Shown piece after piece: positions 37,440 to 48,982 of a DNA stretch of 64,000 bases. The position numbers and the translations under genes were made by a program. The DNA is from Delphinapterus leucas (lineage: Eukaryota; Chordata; Mammalia; Artiodactyla; Monodontidae). How positions within the stretch are numbered: the first letter of the stretch is position 1; each line of letters opens with the position of its first letter. The stretch lies in NCBI RefSeq assembly GCF_002288925.2, contig NW_022097996.1, positions 12,272,139 through 12,336,138 of the forward strand, given 5' to 3'. The notes beneath the pieces were generated by a model that worked only from the letters and a program-made list of their open reading frames with translations, searched no databases and was not told the origin of the DNA.

Positions 37440-38860
37440 ACTAAGAGTTCCAGAAAATATTAAAAAGTCGTGATGATAGCAAGCTCACGTGTCTAGGTCT
37501 GACTTTAATATCCAGGTTTCCTCATTAAATATGATATTGGCCAATTTGACATAAATATTCTTTATCTGGTTAAGGAAGTCTTCTATTCTTTGTTGCTAAA
37601 AAGTTTCTTTTTAAATTCTGTTTTAATAAAAATCAAGAATGATATTGAAAATTATCAAACGTATTTTGGGCATCTAGTAAGATAATCATGTGACTCCTTT
37701 GATTTATAAAGATGATGAATTATATCAATAGATCTCCTATCATTAAACCATTTTTGCATTCTACATTCTGCTGTGTTCTTCATTTAAATAAGCAGCTGGA
37801 TTTGATTTGTAGTCAAGTCAAAAGTAAGACTGGTTTATATATTTTTTTATATTTATATTTTTAGCAGTACCAAGCTTGTGTTCTTGAGTAATATGTAGAA
37901 TCATAAAATAAACTGGAATACTTTCATTATTTTTTAGCTTACATAACAGGAGAGAATTATTTTTCTTGAAAAAAAATTAAAAATTGCCTCATAAAAACTT
38001 CTGGGCTTGGAGCTTTTGTTGGAGATAATTCTCTGACAGCTTTTTCTCTGTTATTCATAATTACTGATTAATTAAGGATTTTTATTTCATCTTGTGTCAG
38101 TTTTATTACTTTAAATTTTTCTACATGAATGACCATTATATTAAGAATTTCAAATTGATTAGCATAGAATTATGCATAATTCCTACTTTTTTGTGGCCTA
38201 TTTTTTTGGGGGGGTTAAACTTTTAGTAATTTGGTACTTTATTATTTTTTCAAAGAACCAATTCTTGCGTTTATTACTAATTCTCCATTAAACTTTCAAA
38301 GTTTACTTTTATCATTTTTTTTCTTATCTCTTTCCTTTGGGGGAATAGGGTGGTGATATGTTTTCTTTTTTAACTTCAGTGAAGTTTATTTACCTTTTTA
38401 TTTATTAGAAATACAATTTAATGTTATTTAAATTCTCTCTGAATACAGATTTGACTCCAACCCACTGTTTTTAAATTGTCATTTTTCTCATCTGTGGAAT
38501 CATAATAACTATTGTCTTCATCTACTGAACCTACTTCTCCCAGTTTTAGCAGCAGCCTAGGTGAGGCACCATTAGCTCCCACTGTGAGAGGTCCTGGAAC
38601 AACCGTGGTTGGACTTTCCTGAGATTTCTTTGCCCATATTGCCATTCAATTCTTTGTGTTACATCAGGATCCTTTCAGTACATCTTTCTATTTTGCTTAA
38701 TGTGATCAATTTTGTTTTTTGGTTTTTTGCTTAACCATGGAGCTAACAATATTCTTAATTTTGGTTTTGCATTTTTGACCCAAGTATTATTTCATGTGTA
38801 CTTTTCTAATTTCTAAGCCATGGGGATTTTTACTACATAACCTAGTCATTAATTTCTTAT
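37440..38860 (-). mobile_element. Ancient L1M ORF2 region, antisense
   Basis: The order of diverged blocks ('aatagatctcctatcattaaaccatttttgcattc', 'cctcataaaaacttctgggcttggagc', 'tttcaaagaaccaattcttgcg', 'tttttgacccaagtatta') follows reversed L1 ORF2. It has many indels and possibly a MIR-like patch near 38460-38640. It abuts a younger L1 at 38863. Confidence 0.6.
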
Positions 38861-38862
38861 TT

Positions 38863-39845
38863 TCTTATTTATTTATTTTAAATTGAAATATAATTGACAT
38901 ACAATATTATGCTAGTTTCAGGTGTACTACATAGTGATCTGACATTTGTATACATTATGAAATGATCACCACAGTAAGTCCAGTAACCATCTGTCCCCAT
39001 ACAAAGTTATTAAAATATTATTAACCATATTTCATATGCTATACATCACTGTGGCTTATTTATTTTATAACTGGAGGTTTGTACCTCTTAATCCCCTTCA
39101 CTTATTTTGCTCCCCTTCCCCTCTGGCAATCACCCATTTGTTCTCTGTATCTAGGAGTCTGTGTCTGTTTGCTTTGTTTGTTCATTTGTTTTTTTCTTAG
39201 GTTCCGCATATAAGTGAGATCATATGGTATATGTCTCTCTCTGTCTGATTTATTTCACTTAGCATAATACCCTCTAGATCCACCCATCTTGGGATTGCTT
39301 GATCACATGGTAGTTCTACTTTTAGTTTTTTTAAGAAACCTCCATACTGTTCTCCACAGTGACTGCACCAATTTACATTCCCACCGACAGTGTATGAGGG
39401 TTCCCTTTTATTCTACTTCCTCACCAACAATTTGCTATTTGTGTTCTTTTTGATAATACCCATTCTTACCAATGTGAGGTGACATCTCATTGTGGTTTTG
39501 ATTTGCATTTCCCTGATGATTAGTGATGTTAAACATCTTTTCATGTGCTTGCTGGCCATCTGTATGTCCTCTTTGGAAAAATGTCTGTTCAGTGCTTCTG
39601 CCCATTTTTTAATTGGGTTGTATGGTTTTTTGACGTTAAGTTGTATGAGCTGTTTATATATATTGGGTATTAATCCCTTAACGGTCATAACATTTGCAAA
39701 TATTTTCTCCCATTCAGTAGGCTGTCTTTTCATTTTGTTGATGGCTTCCTTTACTGTGCAAAGCTTTTAAGTTTAATTAGGTCCCTTGTTTATTTTTGCT
39801 TTTATTTCCTTTGCTTTAGGAGACAGATCCAAAAAAATATTAAGG
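38863..39845 (-). mobile_element. L1 3' end with internal deletion
   Basis: On the minus strand, 39413-39733 still encodes the C-terminal part of L1 ORF2 (for example ADDS-less tail motifs such as [19 protein letters not shown]). The 3' UTR runs to ~38863 and ends with 'aaattgaaatataattgacatac'. Compared with the L1 at 29180-30362, about 200 bp are missing at 39288-39290: 'cacccatctt' joins 'gggattgctt' directly. The copy is inactive. Confidence 0.85.
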
Positions 39846-40125
39846 GAAAACCTAGAGTAGCCTTTACTCCAGAGGTAATTTTGTCCTCCCATTAAGACAT
39901 GACCTTTCTGGGGTCTTCTGAATGCCTAAGTGTTCAACGATGTCTCTCCACTTTGGCTGGCTGGAACTTGGACATCTCTCAGTTCTTGGGGAACTCTGAC
40001 AATCGTTCAGCTTTACAGTTCCCATCAGTAGATTTTGTATGGCCTCATGGAACTGCGTCCTATATATGTATGGCTTACTATTCAGTATCAGACTCTAGGA
40101 GGCTCTTATGCAGACTTCTGGACAT

Positions 40126-40134
40126 CTCTTTCTT

Positions 40135-40166
<32 letters not shown>
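40126..40166 (+). repeat. (TC)n microsatellite
   Basis: About 40 bases of CTTTCTTT followed by pure TC repeat, then a CCACCCCCCC run. Confidence 0.95.
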
Positions 40167-41159
40167 CACCCCCCCTTCCTATTGCTTCTTTGTCTCCAGT
40201 AGTTTGCCCCACAAACTTCAGTCTGTTTCCTCAACTCAGCAAGATGGCCGTGCCCTGCTTGGGTTCCTCCTCCCTGTGCTGAGGTCCAGAAAGTGCCTCC
40301 AGGCAGGAAGCCACAGCAACTGTAGGGTTCACTATTTTTCTTTTCTTTCTCTCACTGTCACAGTTCTTCTCTGCTTGCTTCTAATGTTTGAAAGGAGTTA
40401 TTTCATATATTGTGTCCAGTTTTCTTGTTGTTTAAGGAGGAGGGATTAACCTGGTACTAGTTATCCATCGGGACTGAAACTTTTTAGAACTTTTAATTTT
40501 CAATCTGCAATTATATATATACATTTTTTCTTGTTATTTAAAAAATTTCAGCCTAACATTTTAGTCGGTTTCTTTTTCCTCTAACTTATATATTGCTTCA
40601 TTGACTCCAAGTTTTCATGAAGTTTTAAGATTACAATGAAGATGTATAAAATTTGTTTTTATTTCTTTTGAAAAACCTTTTTTCAAAACCATATGCTGTT
40701 TCTCTGACTCTTGGGCTCTCCACTCTTTATCTATACATCCACAGAAGATCCATGTGGTCATTTTCTATTTACTCATTCATGAGCAGGAAGGGATCCTTCC
40801 TAGTCTGTGTCTGCTGGGTAGAAGTGTGCATAGAGCATCTTTACTAATCTTCAGTGTCCGTCTGGATGCTATTATTGTGCCTTTCCAGGTATTCACCTGG
40901 AATACCATTTCACGGTATTTTGCCATCTTTTGCTTAGTGTCAGTCTATTGGTCTGAGAGCAGATGTCTTGGTTACCATACATGAGAAGAATAGTTTTCCC
41001 TGCATAATCTAACGTATTTGTAGTTCTTACCTTGTATGAAACAATGCATAAAACACTGCAAGCCTCACATTACATTTCTTCTATGGGTTAAAGTTCAGTC
41101 TGTCTTTACTTTATTGAATTATTTTTAAGTTAATATGTGTTTTTTTTTTTTTTTCTTGA

Positions 41160-41910
41160 AGAGGTAGTATCTTAACATGGTTTAAAATTCAAGATAGTCA
41201 AAAGGTACAGTGAAAAATTTCCCTCAGACAACTGTCTCATAGTCACCCAATTTCCTTCTTTGGAGGATACCAATATTACTAATTTCTTGTGTATTTTCCC
41301 AGAGGTAGGCTATCTATCTATTTATCTATCTGTAATTTCTCTTTTTCTCTCTTTCTATATATTATATATATATAATCACACATATATATATAATCACATA
41401 TATATATAATCCCCTGCCAAAATTTTCTACAAACAGTAACACATGCTACACAATGTTTTGGACCTTGTGGGTTTTTAAAAAATATATAATTATACAGTGT
41501 GAAGATTACCATAACACACAAAGAGAAGCTTATTTTTAATCACTGTATCATATTCCATTTTTTAATGCAAATATTTTATTTGACCATTTCCCTATTCTTG
41601 ACATTGACATTTTTATTTTTTGCTATTATTAATAATGTAATTAATATTTAATAAATTTGTTGTTTTGCACATATGTGAGAATATTTGTAGTATGTCTGAA
41701 GGATAAATTCCCAGAAGTGGGTGAATGAACATATGCTTTTGTAATTGCCAGATTACCTCCTATAGAGAGAAAGCCCGATTGCTCTAGTTTGCCAAGGGCA
41801 TTGCCTCAATGTAGTTATTAGTAATAATACCTCTTGCTCTTAAGTATTGGGTTTAGATGATAAATGACACGGTTCCCCCATCTGTAGAGGTTGTGTCAAT
41901 TTATACTCTC
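41160..41910 (-). mobile_element. Ancient L1M/L1ME 3' region with AT/TATC simple sequence
   Basis: The text 'acatggtttaaaattcaagatagtcaaaaggtacagtgaaaa', 'tttcttgtgtattttcccagag' and 'ggataaattcccagaagtgggtg' is typical antisense L1M. A TATC/TATA low-complexity patch sits at 41313-41412. Confidence 0.65.
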
Positions 41911-42109
41911 ACCCCAAGCCTGGCTTTTAGTACCTGCTTCTATGTTGACATCGCTCACATCTGTATTTTCTCTTTTGAGGTTCAGAGAGATGCCAACTTG
42001 GATATTTCACAGAAAGCTCAATTCACCATGTCGAAAATAAACTTTTGAATCCCCCCCAAAACTATCCTCCAATCCAAGTTTTTCACATCAGCAAATGGCA
42101 ATAACATGC

Positions 42110-42165
42110 ACTCATTTGTTCAAGCCAGAAAGCTGGGCTCCATACTTGATGCTTCCATTTTCTTC
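42110..42165 (+). mobile_element. Short L2-like fragment
   Basis: 'tttgttcaagccagaaagctgggctccatacttgatgcttcc' resembles an L2 phrase. It is short, so the assignment is tentative. Confidence 0.45.
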
Positions 42166-42275
42166 ATTAGCTGAATAACCATAAGCAAGTCACTAGCCTC
42201 AATTTCCTCACTAGCAAAGCTAGGATCACATTACCTGCCTCATAGTGGCGCTGTGGTGATTAAATGAGGTACCTT
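42165..42275 (+). repeat. MIR SINE
   Basis: Sense MIR: 'gaataaccataagcaagtcactagcctcaatttcctcac...cctgcctcatagtgg...gattaaatgagg'. Confidence 0.75.
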
Positions 42276-42285
42276 AGGGGAAAAG

Positions 42286-42345
42286 GAGAGGCCACAACAG
42301 TGAGAGGCCCCTGTACTGCAAAAACAAAACAAAACAAAAAAAAAC
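42286..42345 (+). mobile_element. 5'-truncated CHR-2-like SINE tail
   Basis: Only the end of a CHR-type SINE is present ('ggagaggccacaacagtgagaggcccctgtactgc') with an AAAAC-repeat tail. A second SINE inserted right next to this tail. Confidence 0.85.
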
Positions 42346-42360
42346 AAGTGACGTCTCGGG

Positions 42361-42685
42361 CTTCCCTGGTGGCGCAGTGGTTGAGAATCTGCCTGCTAAT
42401 GCAGGGGACACGGGTTCGAGCCCTGGTCTGGGAAGATCCCACATGCCGCGGAGCAACTGGGCCCGTGAGCCACAACTACTGAGCCTGCGCATCTGGAGCC
42501 TGTGCTCCGCAACAAGAGAGGCTGCGATAGTGAGAGTCCCGCGCACCGCGATGAAGAGTGGCCCCTGCTTGCCACAACTAGAGAAAGCCCTCGCACAGAA
42601 ACGAAGACCCAACACAGCAAAAATAAATTAATTAATTAATAGACTCCTACCCCCAACATCTTCTTAAAAAAAAAAAAAAAAAAAG
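42361..42685 (+). mobile_element. CHR-1-like SINE, full length, with 15-bp target duplication
   Basis: It begins CTTCCCTGGTGGCGCAGTGG and includes 'gccacaactactgagcctg' and 'cgatgaagagtggcccctgc'. The tail has AATTAATTAATTAAT, then ACTCCTACCCCCAACATCTT at 42643-42662, then poly(A). AAGTGACGTCTCGGG at 42346-42360 and 42686-42700 is the target duplication. Confidence 0.95.
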
Positions 42686-42700
42686 AAGTGACGTCTCGGG

Positions 42701-44740
42701 GAAGGAACCCACAAACCTCCTTTGTCTTCCCTAAGGACTTGACCTATAGACAACAAGCAGGCTGCCTATTGCCCACTGTACTCTCTTAGTTTCTGTTCAC
42801 GACTTATTCCCCAAACTATGGAAATGGAAAATGTGTGGACGATGCGAACCAGAAGGGCTGCCGCCGCTGATGCAGAATCCCCACCAAGCCTCCTGCCCTC
42901 ACCATGGCAATAAGCTACTTCCTCCCTCCTCTCCCTCACCTCCACCAGGTGAAACGGAGCCCTGAGCCGGCAGCTTGACATGACTGAGAACAGGCATCTT
43001 TGGCCAGCCCTTCAGGATGGAGCCAGCCCTTCAGGATGGGCAGTGCTGAATGACCAAAGAGGGAGAACTGGCAGGGGTCAAAGGTCTTGCTGGCTCTTCC
43101 TGCTGTTCTCTTCACCTTCCACTGAGATCCAGCTAGATTCTGGGGCACTGTCCTCATGACCCCTGTGGCTCGAGTCTACTCACTTGTAAAAGAGGGGGAA
43201 TGAATTGCCCTCTGACTTCCCTCTTCTGCCAGGTGGGATGCCCAAGAGAAAAGGGGCGCTCTGAGTTCTCAGAGTACCCCCATTCTACATGGATGACTAA
43301 TTAAGATGGAGGTATGTACCTCTCCAGAAGTTAAAACATATGTTCTGACCAAAGTTTTTATTCCAGGGAATTTATTTTTGAGAAAAGTCCAACAGAGGCT
43401 TAATAATCAAATGACAGTTAAGAATTTAACAGATCACTTCTGTTGTAAAGAATAAAATTACGTGAAAATCCAGGCCGTCTTGGAAAACATACACCATATG
43501 GTCACCATAGGTATAGGTGACGAGCTACCCAAGAAAGCATGTTATAGGCTTGCCAATTTGCCACCTAATTTTAATCAAACACTTGGGTGAGTTGAAGAGG
43601 AAAGCCTTTCCTGTGTAACGGTCATAATAACAACAAGCAATACCTTGGGTAGCCCTCTGAAAATTTCAAAGTGCTTTCGCATAAATTATTTCATTTGATC
43701 CAATCCATATGTGTAAGAACGGTTGCACATACCAAGGCAGAAATGTCAGGACCGATAAAGTTCAAATTCTCTCCTACACAACTTGCTGGCCCAGACAGGC
43801 CCTGTTTTTCTCATGTGCGTGTTCTCAGTAAACAGAGGAGGGTGACCCAGGGCCATGGGGGTGTGGGGGTGGGTGAAAGATCAGGGGGACAATCCCCCTC
43901 ACACCGTCTGGGGAACTTCTCCAGTTTCAGGTCACCAGGCTGGTTTCCCAGGATCGAGCATCGGCTGCTCTCTCCTTGCTTTACCCGTTGCCTCAGCTCT
44001 CTAGAAAGCTGTGGTCAGGCCAACGGCCAGGACGCCATGAAGTTGTATAGGGACGTGGTGTTATTTCTTGGAGGTTGAAACTAAACCAGGAGAGCATCCA
44101 GGGGCCAGCCTGGATCAGGTAGGGAAGCAGAAATAAAGCACAGAAATAAATAACAGGACTAGTGGGAGCCATTGAGGGAGAGAACCAGAGTCACCACTAG
44201 AGAAACACAATGGGCTTCAGGCTTGGGAGGCGGGAGCACGGCTGCTTTATACAGAAAATAGGTGAGAAATTTGACGGGTGAGGGGAAATAATTTGGTAGT
44301 GAGCTTGGACCAAGTTTAGGGAACTGAGGGAGCCATTCTAATGTGTCCTAGCTGAGTAGGGCATGACGGGCTGGCATGCTTATAAGCATAGGGCTTGGGG
44401 GGGGATACAACACAGTCCAAACCTGGTTAGGTGTACAATTTTTAGATGGTGCAATTTGGAGGTCTATCCCCCAGGTTAATAGATTTAGGCATTATCAGGG
44501 TTGGAAAGACCTTACAGACATCTTGTCTCCTCCTCTCCAGGGCTGCAAACACCCTGTCCATGTCTGTACTATCTAAATGTATATCTCTAAGCAAGACTTC
44601 TCTCCTGAATGCCAGACCTATGTGTTGACATTTGACAGGATGGCTTGAAGTCTCCAAGGCAATTCAGATTTACATGCCAAAAAGGAATTCTTAGCTCTGC
44701 CACTCTCACCTGGTCCTGCTCTCCTTTTTTTTTTTTAATT
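42701..44740. other. Intergenic stretch with little recognisable content
   Basis: I see no gene. A 19-bp-period two-copy duplication (GCCAGCCCTTCAGGATGG at 43003-43020 and 43022-43039) and faint MIR-like pieces near 43660-43760 and 44500-44560 are the only structures noted. Confidence 0.5.
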
Positions 44741-45384
44741 TCAGTAATTGTAATTTCTAGAAACTGAAAGTCATCTTTGATGCCTCTCTTTCTCTGCCTC
44801 CAGAAAATTACTCATCACCAAGCCATGTCAATGTTACCTCAATACACGTCTGGAGCCTGTCTTCCTCTTTTCATTTTCCCTTCCAGTCACCAAAACAAAC
44901 CACTGTCATCCCTCCCATCTGTCTATTCCTATGAACTCTTGAGAACATTGCTGCCTCTACTCTGACTCCTTCCTATCTATCTCCCATAGATCAGCTTGGG
45001 TGAGTTTTTTCAAGTGCAAATAAGATCATATCTCTTTCCCTCTTAAAACCTTCAGTGGCTTCCCATTGCATTTAGGATCAAATCCAAAATCCTTAACGTT
45101 GCTTACAAAGCACTGGAAATCTGTTAGTTTCCCCCATCTCCAGCTTCATCTTGTGTCATTTTCTCCTTCACTCCACAAGCTCCGCCTTCACAGGCTTACT
45201 TATGATTCTCAAATACCACAAGCTTTTTCTACCTCAGGGCCTTTGCACACATGATTTCCTCCAGTGCCTTAAAAACAATGTTCCCGCTCATCACCTGGTG
45301 AACTCCAACTTATACTTCAGCAGCAAAATTGCCGCTTCCTCAGAGAAGCCTTCACTAAACCTCACAATCTAAGTTATACCCCTA

Positions 45385-45860
45385 TATCAATTAGGGTTCT
45401 TTGGTGCAAGCACAGAAACCAACAGGTTAATCTAGGAAGAAAGGAAACTAATTGCAACATGAGGTCATGCAGAGATTCAAAGGGAAAGCTGAAAATATGG
45501 CTCCGGAAGGACAGGGACCAGGGATCCAGGGCTCCAAGTGACAAGAACTGATAGTGGGTCTATCAGTTTATGGTGCTTTCATGGCAGGGAATCAGATCCT
45601 ATCTTTCCTTGTCTGTGTGTCCCTTGCATGTGATGGACACATGGATGAGTTTATGGTCCAGGGAGAGAATCGGTCCAGGGAGAGAATCTGACTGGCATAC
45701 CATGTGCACAAGCCTGCTAGGGATGGGGTGTGGCGACAGGGAAACTTGACTGACAGCTCCACAAAAACTACACACAGTGAAGGAGAGTAATTCCCTTATT
45801 CAGCAATAAGGGCACTCTTATCAGAAGGAGGAGGAATGGATACTGAACGCAGAATCAGTG
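45385..45860. mobile_element. Unassigned interspersed repeat inside the L2
   Basis: This stretch interrupts the L2 and opens 'atcaattagggttctttggtgcaagc'. That opening looks like an old transposon, but I cannot name the family. It contains an exact 17-bp tandem duplication, GGTCCAGGGAGAGAATC, at 45655-45671 and 45672-45688. Confidence 0.45.
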
Positions 45861-45959
45861 ACTGCTCCCATTACATGTCCCCATTGCTCTACATGCTTTT
45901 CCTTTATAACGCTAGTCACCATTTGTAATTATCAACTGCAGCAGACACTGGGTAAGGGC

Positions 45960-46245
45960 TCATTGCTTCCTTGGAGGGTGTAGGAAAAATAATGCTACCC
46001 TGCCAGGCCTGTTCTCTAAAATCTCCCACAAGATCCTCAACTCTCTTTTCTGTCCACACAGCTGGGAACTGAGACATCCGGAATGATGGGGCCACACCAC
46101 AGAAGAGACTGGACCCCTGAGTAACCCGTTGGAAAGAGCTGACCAGGATGTGAACAAGAAATACAATATTACTGTATTAAGTCTCTGAGACTTTGGGGAT
46201 TGTTTGTTATAGCAGCTAACAAGCATTACCCTGACCGTTACAGAT
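45960..46245 (+). mobile_element. MaLR/LTR-like fragment inside the L2
   Basis: The end 'attaagtctctgagactttggggattgtttgttatagcagctaac' resembles the 3' end of MLT1-type LTRs. The L2 resumes right after it. Family and edges are tentative. Confidence 0.5.
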
Positions 46246-46378
46246 TTATTTTAGTGTTTATTGCTTACCATCTGTCTCCTCTATGAGATTATAAACTTCA
46301 CAAAGTCATGGATGAGGTCTGTAACTTCGCATTTAACATAATAATATTCAATAAATATTTGTTGAATAGTGAATTATT

Positions 46379-47850
46379 TTTTTTATCCAAACCTTTCTCT
46401 CTCTAATTATTTTGCAGAAAGAAAATGAGGCTCTGAGAGGTAAAAAGACTTGACCCACATTATCTCTGCCTACATGATGGGCTAACCACTGGGCAGTGGG
46501 TTCATGGGTAAGTCTTAGGTCATTTCTTCAAGTTGCTGTCACAAAACTCCCTAGAACTTGTTTCAGCACATCATGGACACATTAGAAATGTGATTGAAAT
46601 CTAACAGCAGGTTACCTGTGACACTGAAATTGCTTCAGTCATTTCTTTGTCCTTAAAATGCCATATAATTGCTAATGTAATTAGTAATGTATACAGAGGG
46701 GGCTGGTGCAATTACTGAGTCCTGAGATCAAGTAATTAATGTTCTGTCAACAAAACAGCAACTGTTTCATTAACAACCGCTTGGGTTTGGAAACAAGCAT
46801 AATCAGATGCAGAAAGATCAACCTAAACATTATCAACTCAGCTGACTTTTTAGTCACTAAAATGTCAACCCCACAACAGTAAGCACAATGGAACTTTCAG
46901 ACCATCTTTTTCCAGTTCGAACAAATATACAGTTGGATCGACAGATGGATGGATGGCTAGAGATAGACGATAATGATAGATAGAGAAAGAGATACTAAAT
47001 TGACAAAACCAAATTGCCTCGTTTTTTTCATCTTCAAGAGCAATAAGAGATTCATGCTTAAATACCACAGGAAACTGAATTCTGAAAGTCAGGAAGGATA
47101 CATGGATTTTAACTTCTGATCTATGCCTCTATGTTTTCCCAGGGCACCCTTATAGAAAGCATTTAATCTGACTGGAAGGCAATTTTCTCATCTTGAAACA
47201 TGGAGTAACTCTCTGAACTTCTGCACTGCAACGTGAAAAGTGAGGGCAAGATGTGAATACCTAAGGAAAGGTCTGTTTGAGTGCATTAGCTTGTGCTCAA
47301 TGATCAACAGTGCCCCCCCCCCCGCAAATCTCCATGGTTTCCAAAAGCAAACCTATATCCTTGCCTGTGGGTTGGTGGGTCAGCACATCAACAGCCCCGC
47401 TCCAGGCTGGGTTCAGGGCTGTCTCACGTCTTTCTATTTTAGGACCCAGTATGAAGGAACAGTAGGAAGCTGGAGCGTGTCCTTCTTATGGTAAAGGAGA
47501 GGCACACAGGACCCAGACCACAATAGCACACCTCTGTTCAGATGTGGAATTTTTGTATCTGGTCATATTTCCCTGGACAAACAAATCGTATGTCTAAGCC
47601 CACCAATGGTGTGAGGACATCTACTTTTTTCATGAGAAATGGAAGAGGAGAGGGAATATTTGTTCAACAATAACATCCAATGAGAAATCATTTTCCATTT
47701 CTCAGTTTGTATCATAAGTCATGAGTTCCCTGTTTTCAGGGAAAAGTGACCAGCTGACCGTATCTGAGCAGAGGGGTGCTATTATGCTACTCATTTAAAA
47801 AACATTAAAAAAAAATTCCACCACAATTGTCTGGACAAGATGGGATGGTA
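46379..47850. other. Intergenic stretch, largely repeat-free
   Basis: I see no gene. 46560-46860 lacks recognisable transposons and is rich in TAAT cores, a candidate for conserved regulatory sequence. GATG/GATA simple repeats lie at 46930-46985. Confidence 0.5.
46930..46985 (+). repeat. GATG/GATA tetranucleotide tract
   Basis: Imperfect repeat 'gatggatggatggctagagatagacgataatgatagatag'. Confidence 0.85.
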
Positions 47851-47854
47851 TTTG

Positions 47855-48035
47855 GAACAACAGACAGAGCACTAAGCTAGGAGTCAACGGACCTCTGTCC
47901 TATTTCAGTTTTACTATTAGCTAATTATGACTTTCGGCAAATCACTTCATAACTCTGGGCCTCGGTTTCTTCACTAGTAAAGTAAGAGGTCTTGACAAGG
48001 TGATGTTTAAAGTGCCTTTGAGCTCTAAAATCCTA
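47855..48035 (+). repeat. MIR SINE
   Basis: Nearly complete sense MIR: 'gacagagcactaagctaggagtcaacgg', 'ggcaaatcacttcataactctgggcctcggtttcttcac' and 'gtgcctttgagctctaaaatcc'. Confidence 0.8.
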
Positions 48036-48195
48036 ATCTCTGGTGTCTTACCTTTTAGGGTAGATACCTGGCACTATTTGAGGTATAAAGCAACAGTCAA
48101 CTAATACTTGTTTATTAGAGAACAGCTCAATGTAAAGGATGCAGATGTAAAAGGGAGCCTGCTCTGCTGGAGAAATGTATATGTTACCAGCTGTC

Positions 48196-48441
48196 GCCAC
48201 ACCTACCCCGGCATCAGTTGGGAGAATCATAGTCTCATTAACTGTCATATAAGTAAAGCCCAAGCCTCTCAAGATAGAGTTGCCCATGCAGAAAGTAGCT
48301 CACAGTGTATCAATCCAGAGCATCTGCCCTGGAGGCTTCTAACTCTGGACTCATTACTTGAGACTTCCTTTTCTCCTTCCATGGAATCATAACATGTAGA
48401 TCAGAAGTTACAGAGACGTCTCAAGTGAGCTCAGTTTCAGA
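48196..48441 (+). repeat. Left arm of a long inverted repeat
   Basis: These 246 bases are matched, in reverse complement, by 48735-48982. Examples are CATCAGTTGGGAGAATCAT (48212) and ATGTAGATCAGAAGTTACAG (48394). By eye identity is about 95% over the inner ~155 bases and lower outward, with 1-2 bp indels. The left arm is followed by three copies of a GGA(G)GACAGC motif. No transposon family is recognised. Confidence 0.9.
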
Positions 48442-48734
48442 GTTCACTGAAGGACAGCAGTGAACTGGAGGACAGCAATGCTTTGGAGGACAGCATCCAA
48501 AGAAGATGTGGTCTGGAAGCACAGTCTATCTAAAATAAAACATCAAGTTGCTGTCTGTTAGCATCTAAATACATCACATATAAACACGTGGATGAATTTT
48601 TTGCTAAATTTTGAGGGTATGTGTAGGATGGTCTGGTTTGAAATCTAAGCCATGTAAAGTTTGTGACATTTACTTCGTGTGTGGGGGGGCCTTTGGAGGC
48701 ACCTCAAAGGGAGGGACAGCTGTCCTCCAGAGCA

Positions 48735-48982
48735 TCTGAAACTGAGTTCACTTGAGATGTCTCTGTAACTTCTGATCTACATGTTATGATTCCATGGAAA
48801 GAGAAAAGGAAGTTTCAAGTAATGAGTCCCGAGTTAGAAGCCTGCAAGGCAGATGCTCTGGATTGATACACTGTGAGCTACTTTCTGCATGGGCAACTCT
48901 ATTTTGCGAGGCCCAGGTTTTGTTTATATGACAGTTAATGAGACTCTATGATTCTCCCAACTGATGCTGAGGTAGGTGGGGC
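48735..48982 (-). repeat. Right arm of a long inverted repeat
   Basis: Reverse complement of 48196-48441 across a 293-bp spacer (48442-48734). The spacer starts with GGACAGC units and ends with GGGACAGCTGTCCTCC, a local palindrome. No target duplication flanking the whole structure was found by eye. Confidence 0.9.

Larger units (their letters stand above)
44745..46378 (+). mobile_element. L2 LINE 3' region, interrupted by two insertions
   Basis: L2 blocks run in order: 'gaaactgaaagtcatctttgatgcctctctttctctg' (44760), 'ttaaaaccttcagtggcttcccattgc' (45045), 'cctcagggcctttgcacac' (45233), 'cagagaagccttcactaaacc' (45342), 'gactgctcccattacatgtcccc' (45860) and the end 'caataaatatttgttgaatag' (46351). 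The sequence between 45385-45860 and between about 45955-46245 does not belong to it. Confidence 0.8.

Noticed and set aside
39413..39733. 106-codon minus-strand frame as a gene
   Set aside because: It is the C-terminal remnant of L1 ORF2 in a truncated element, not a host gene.
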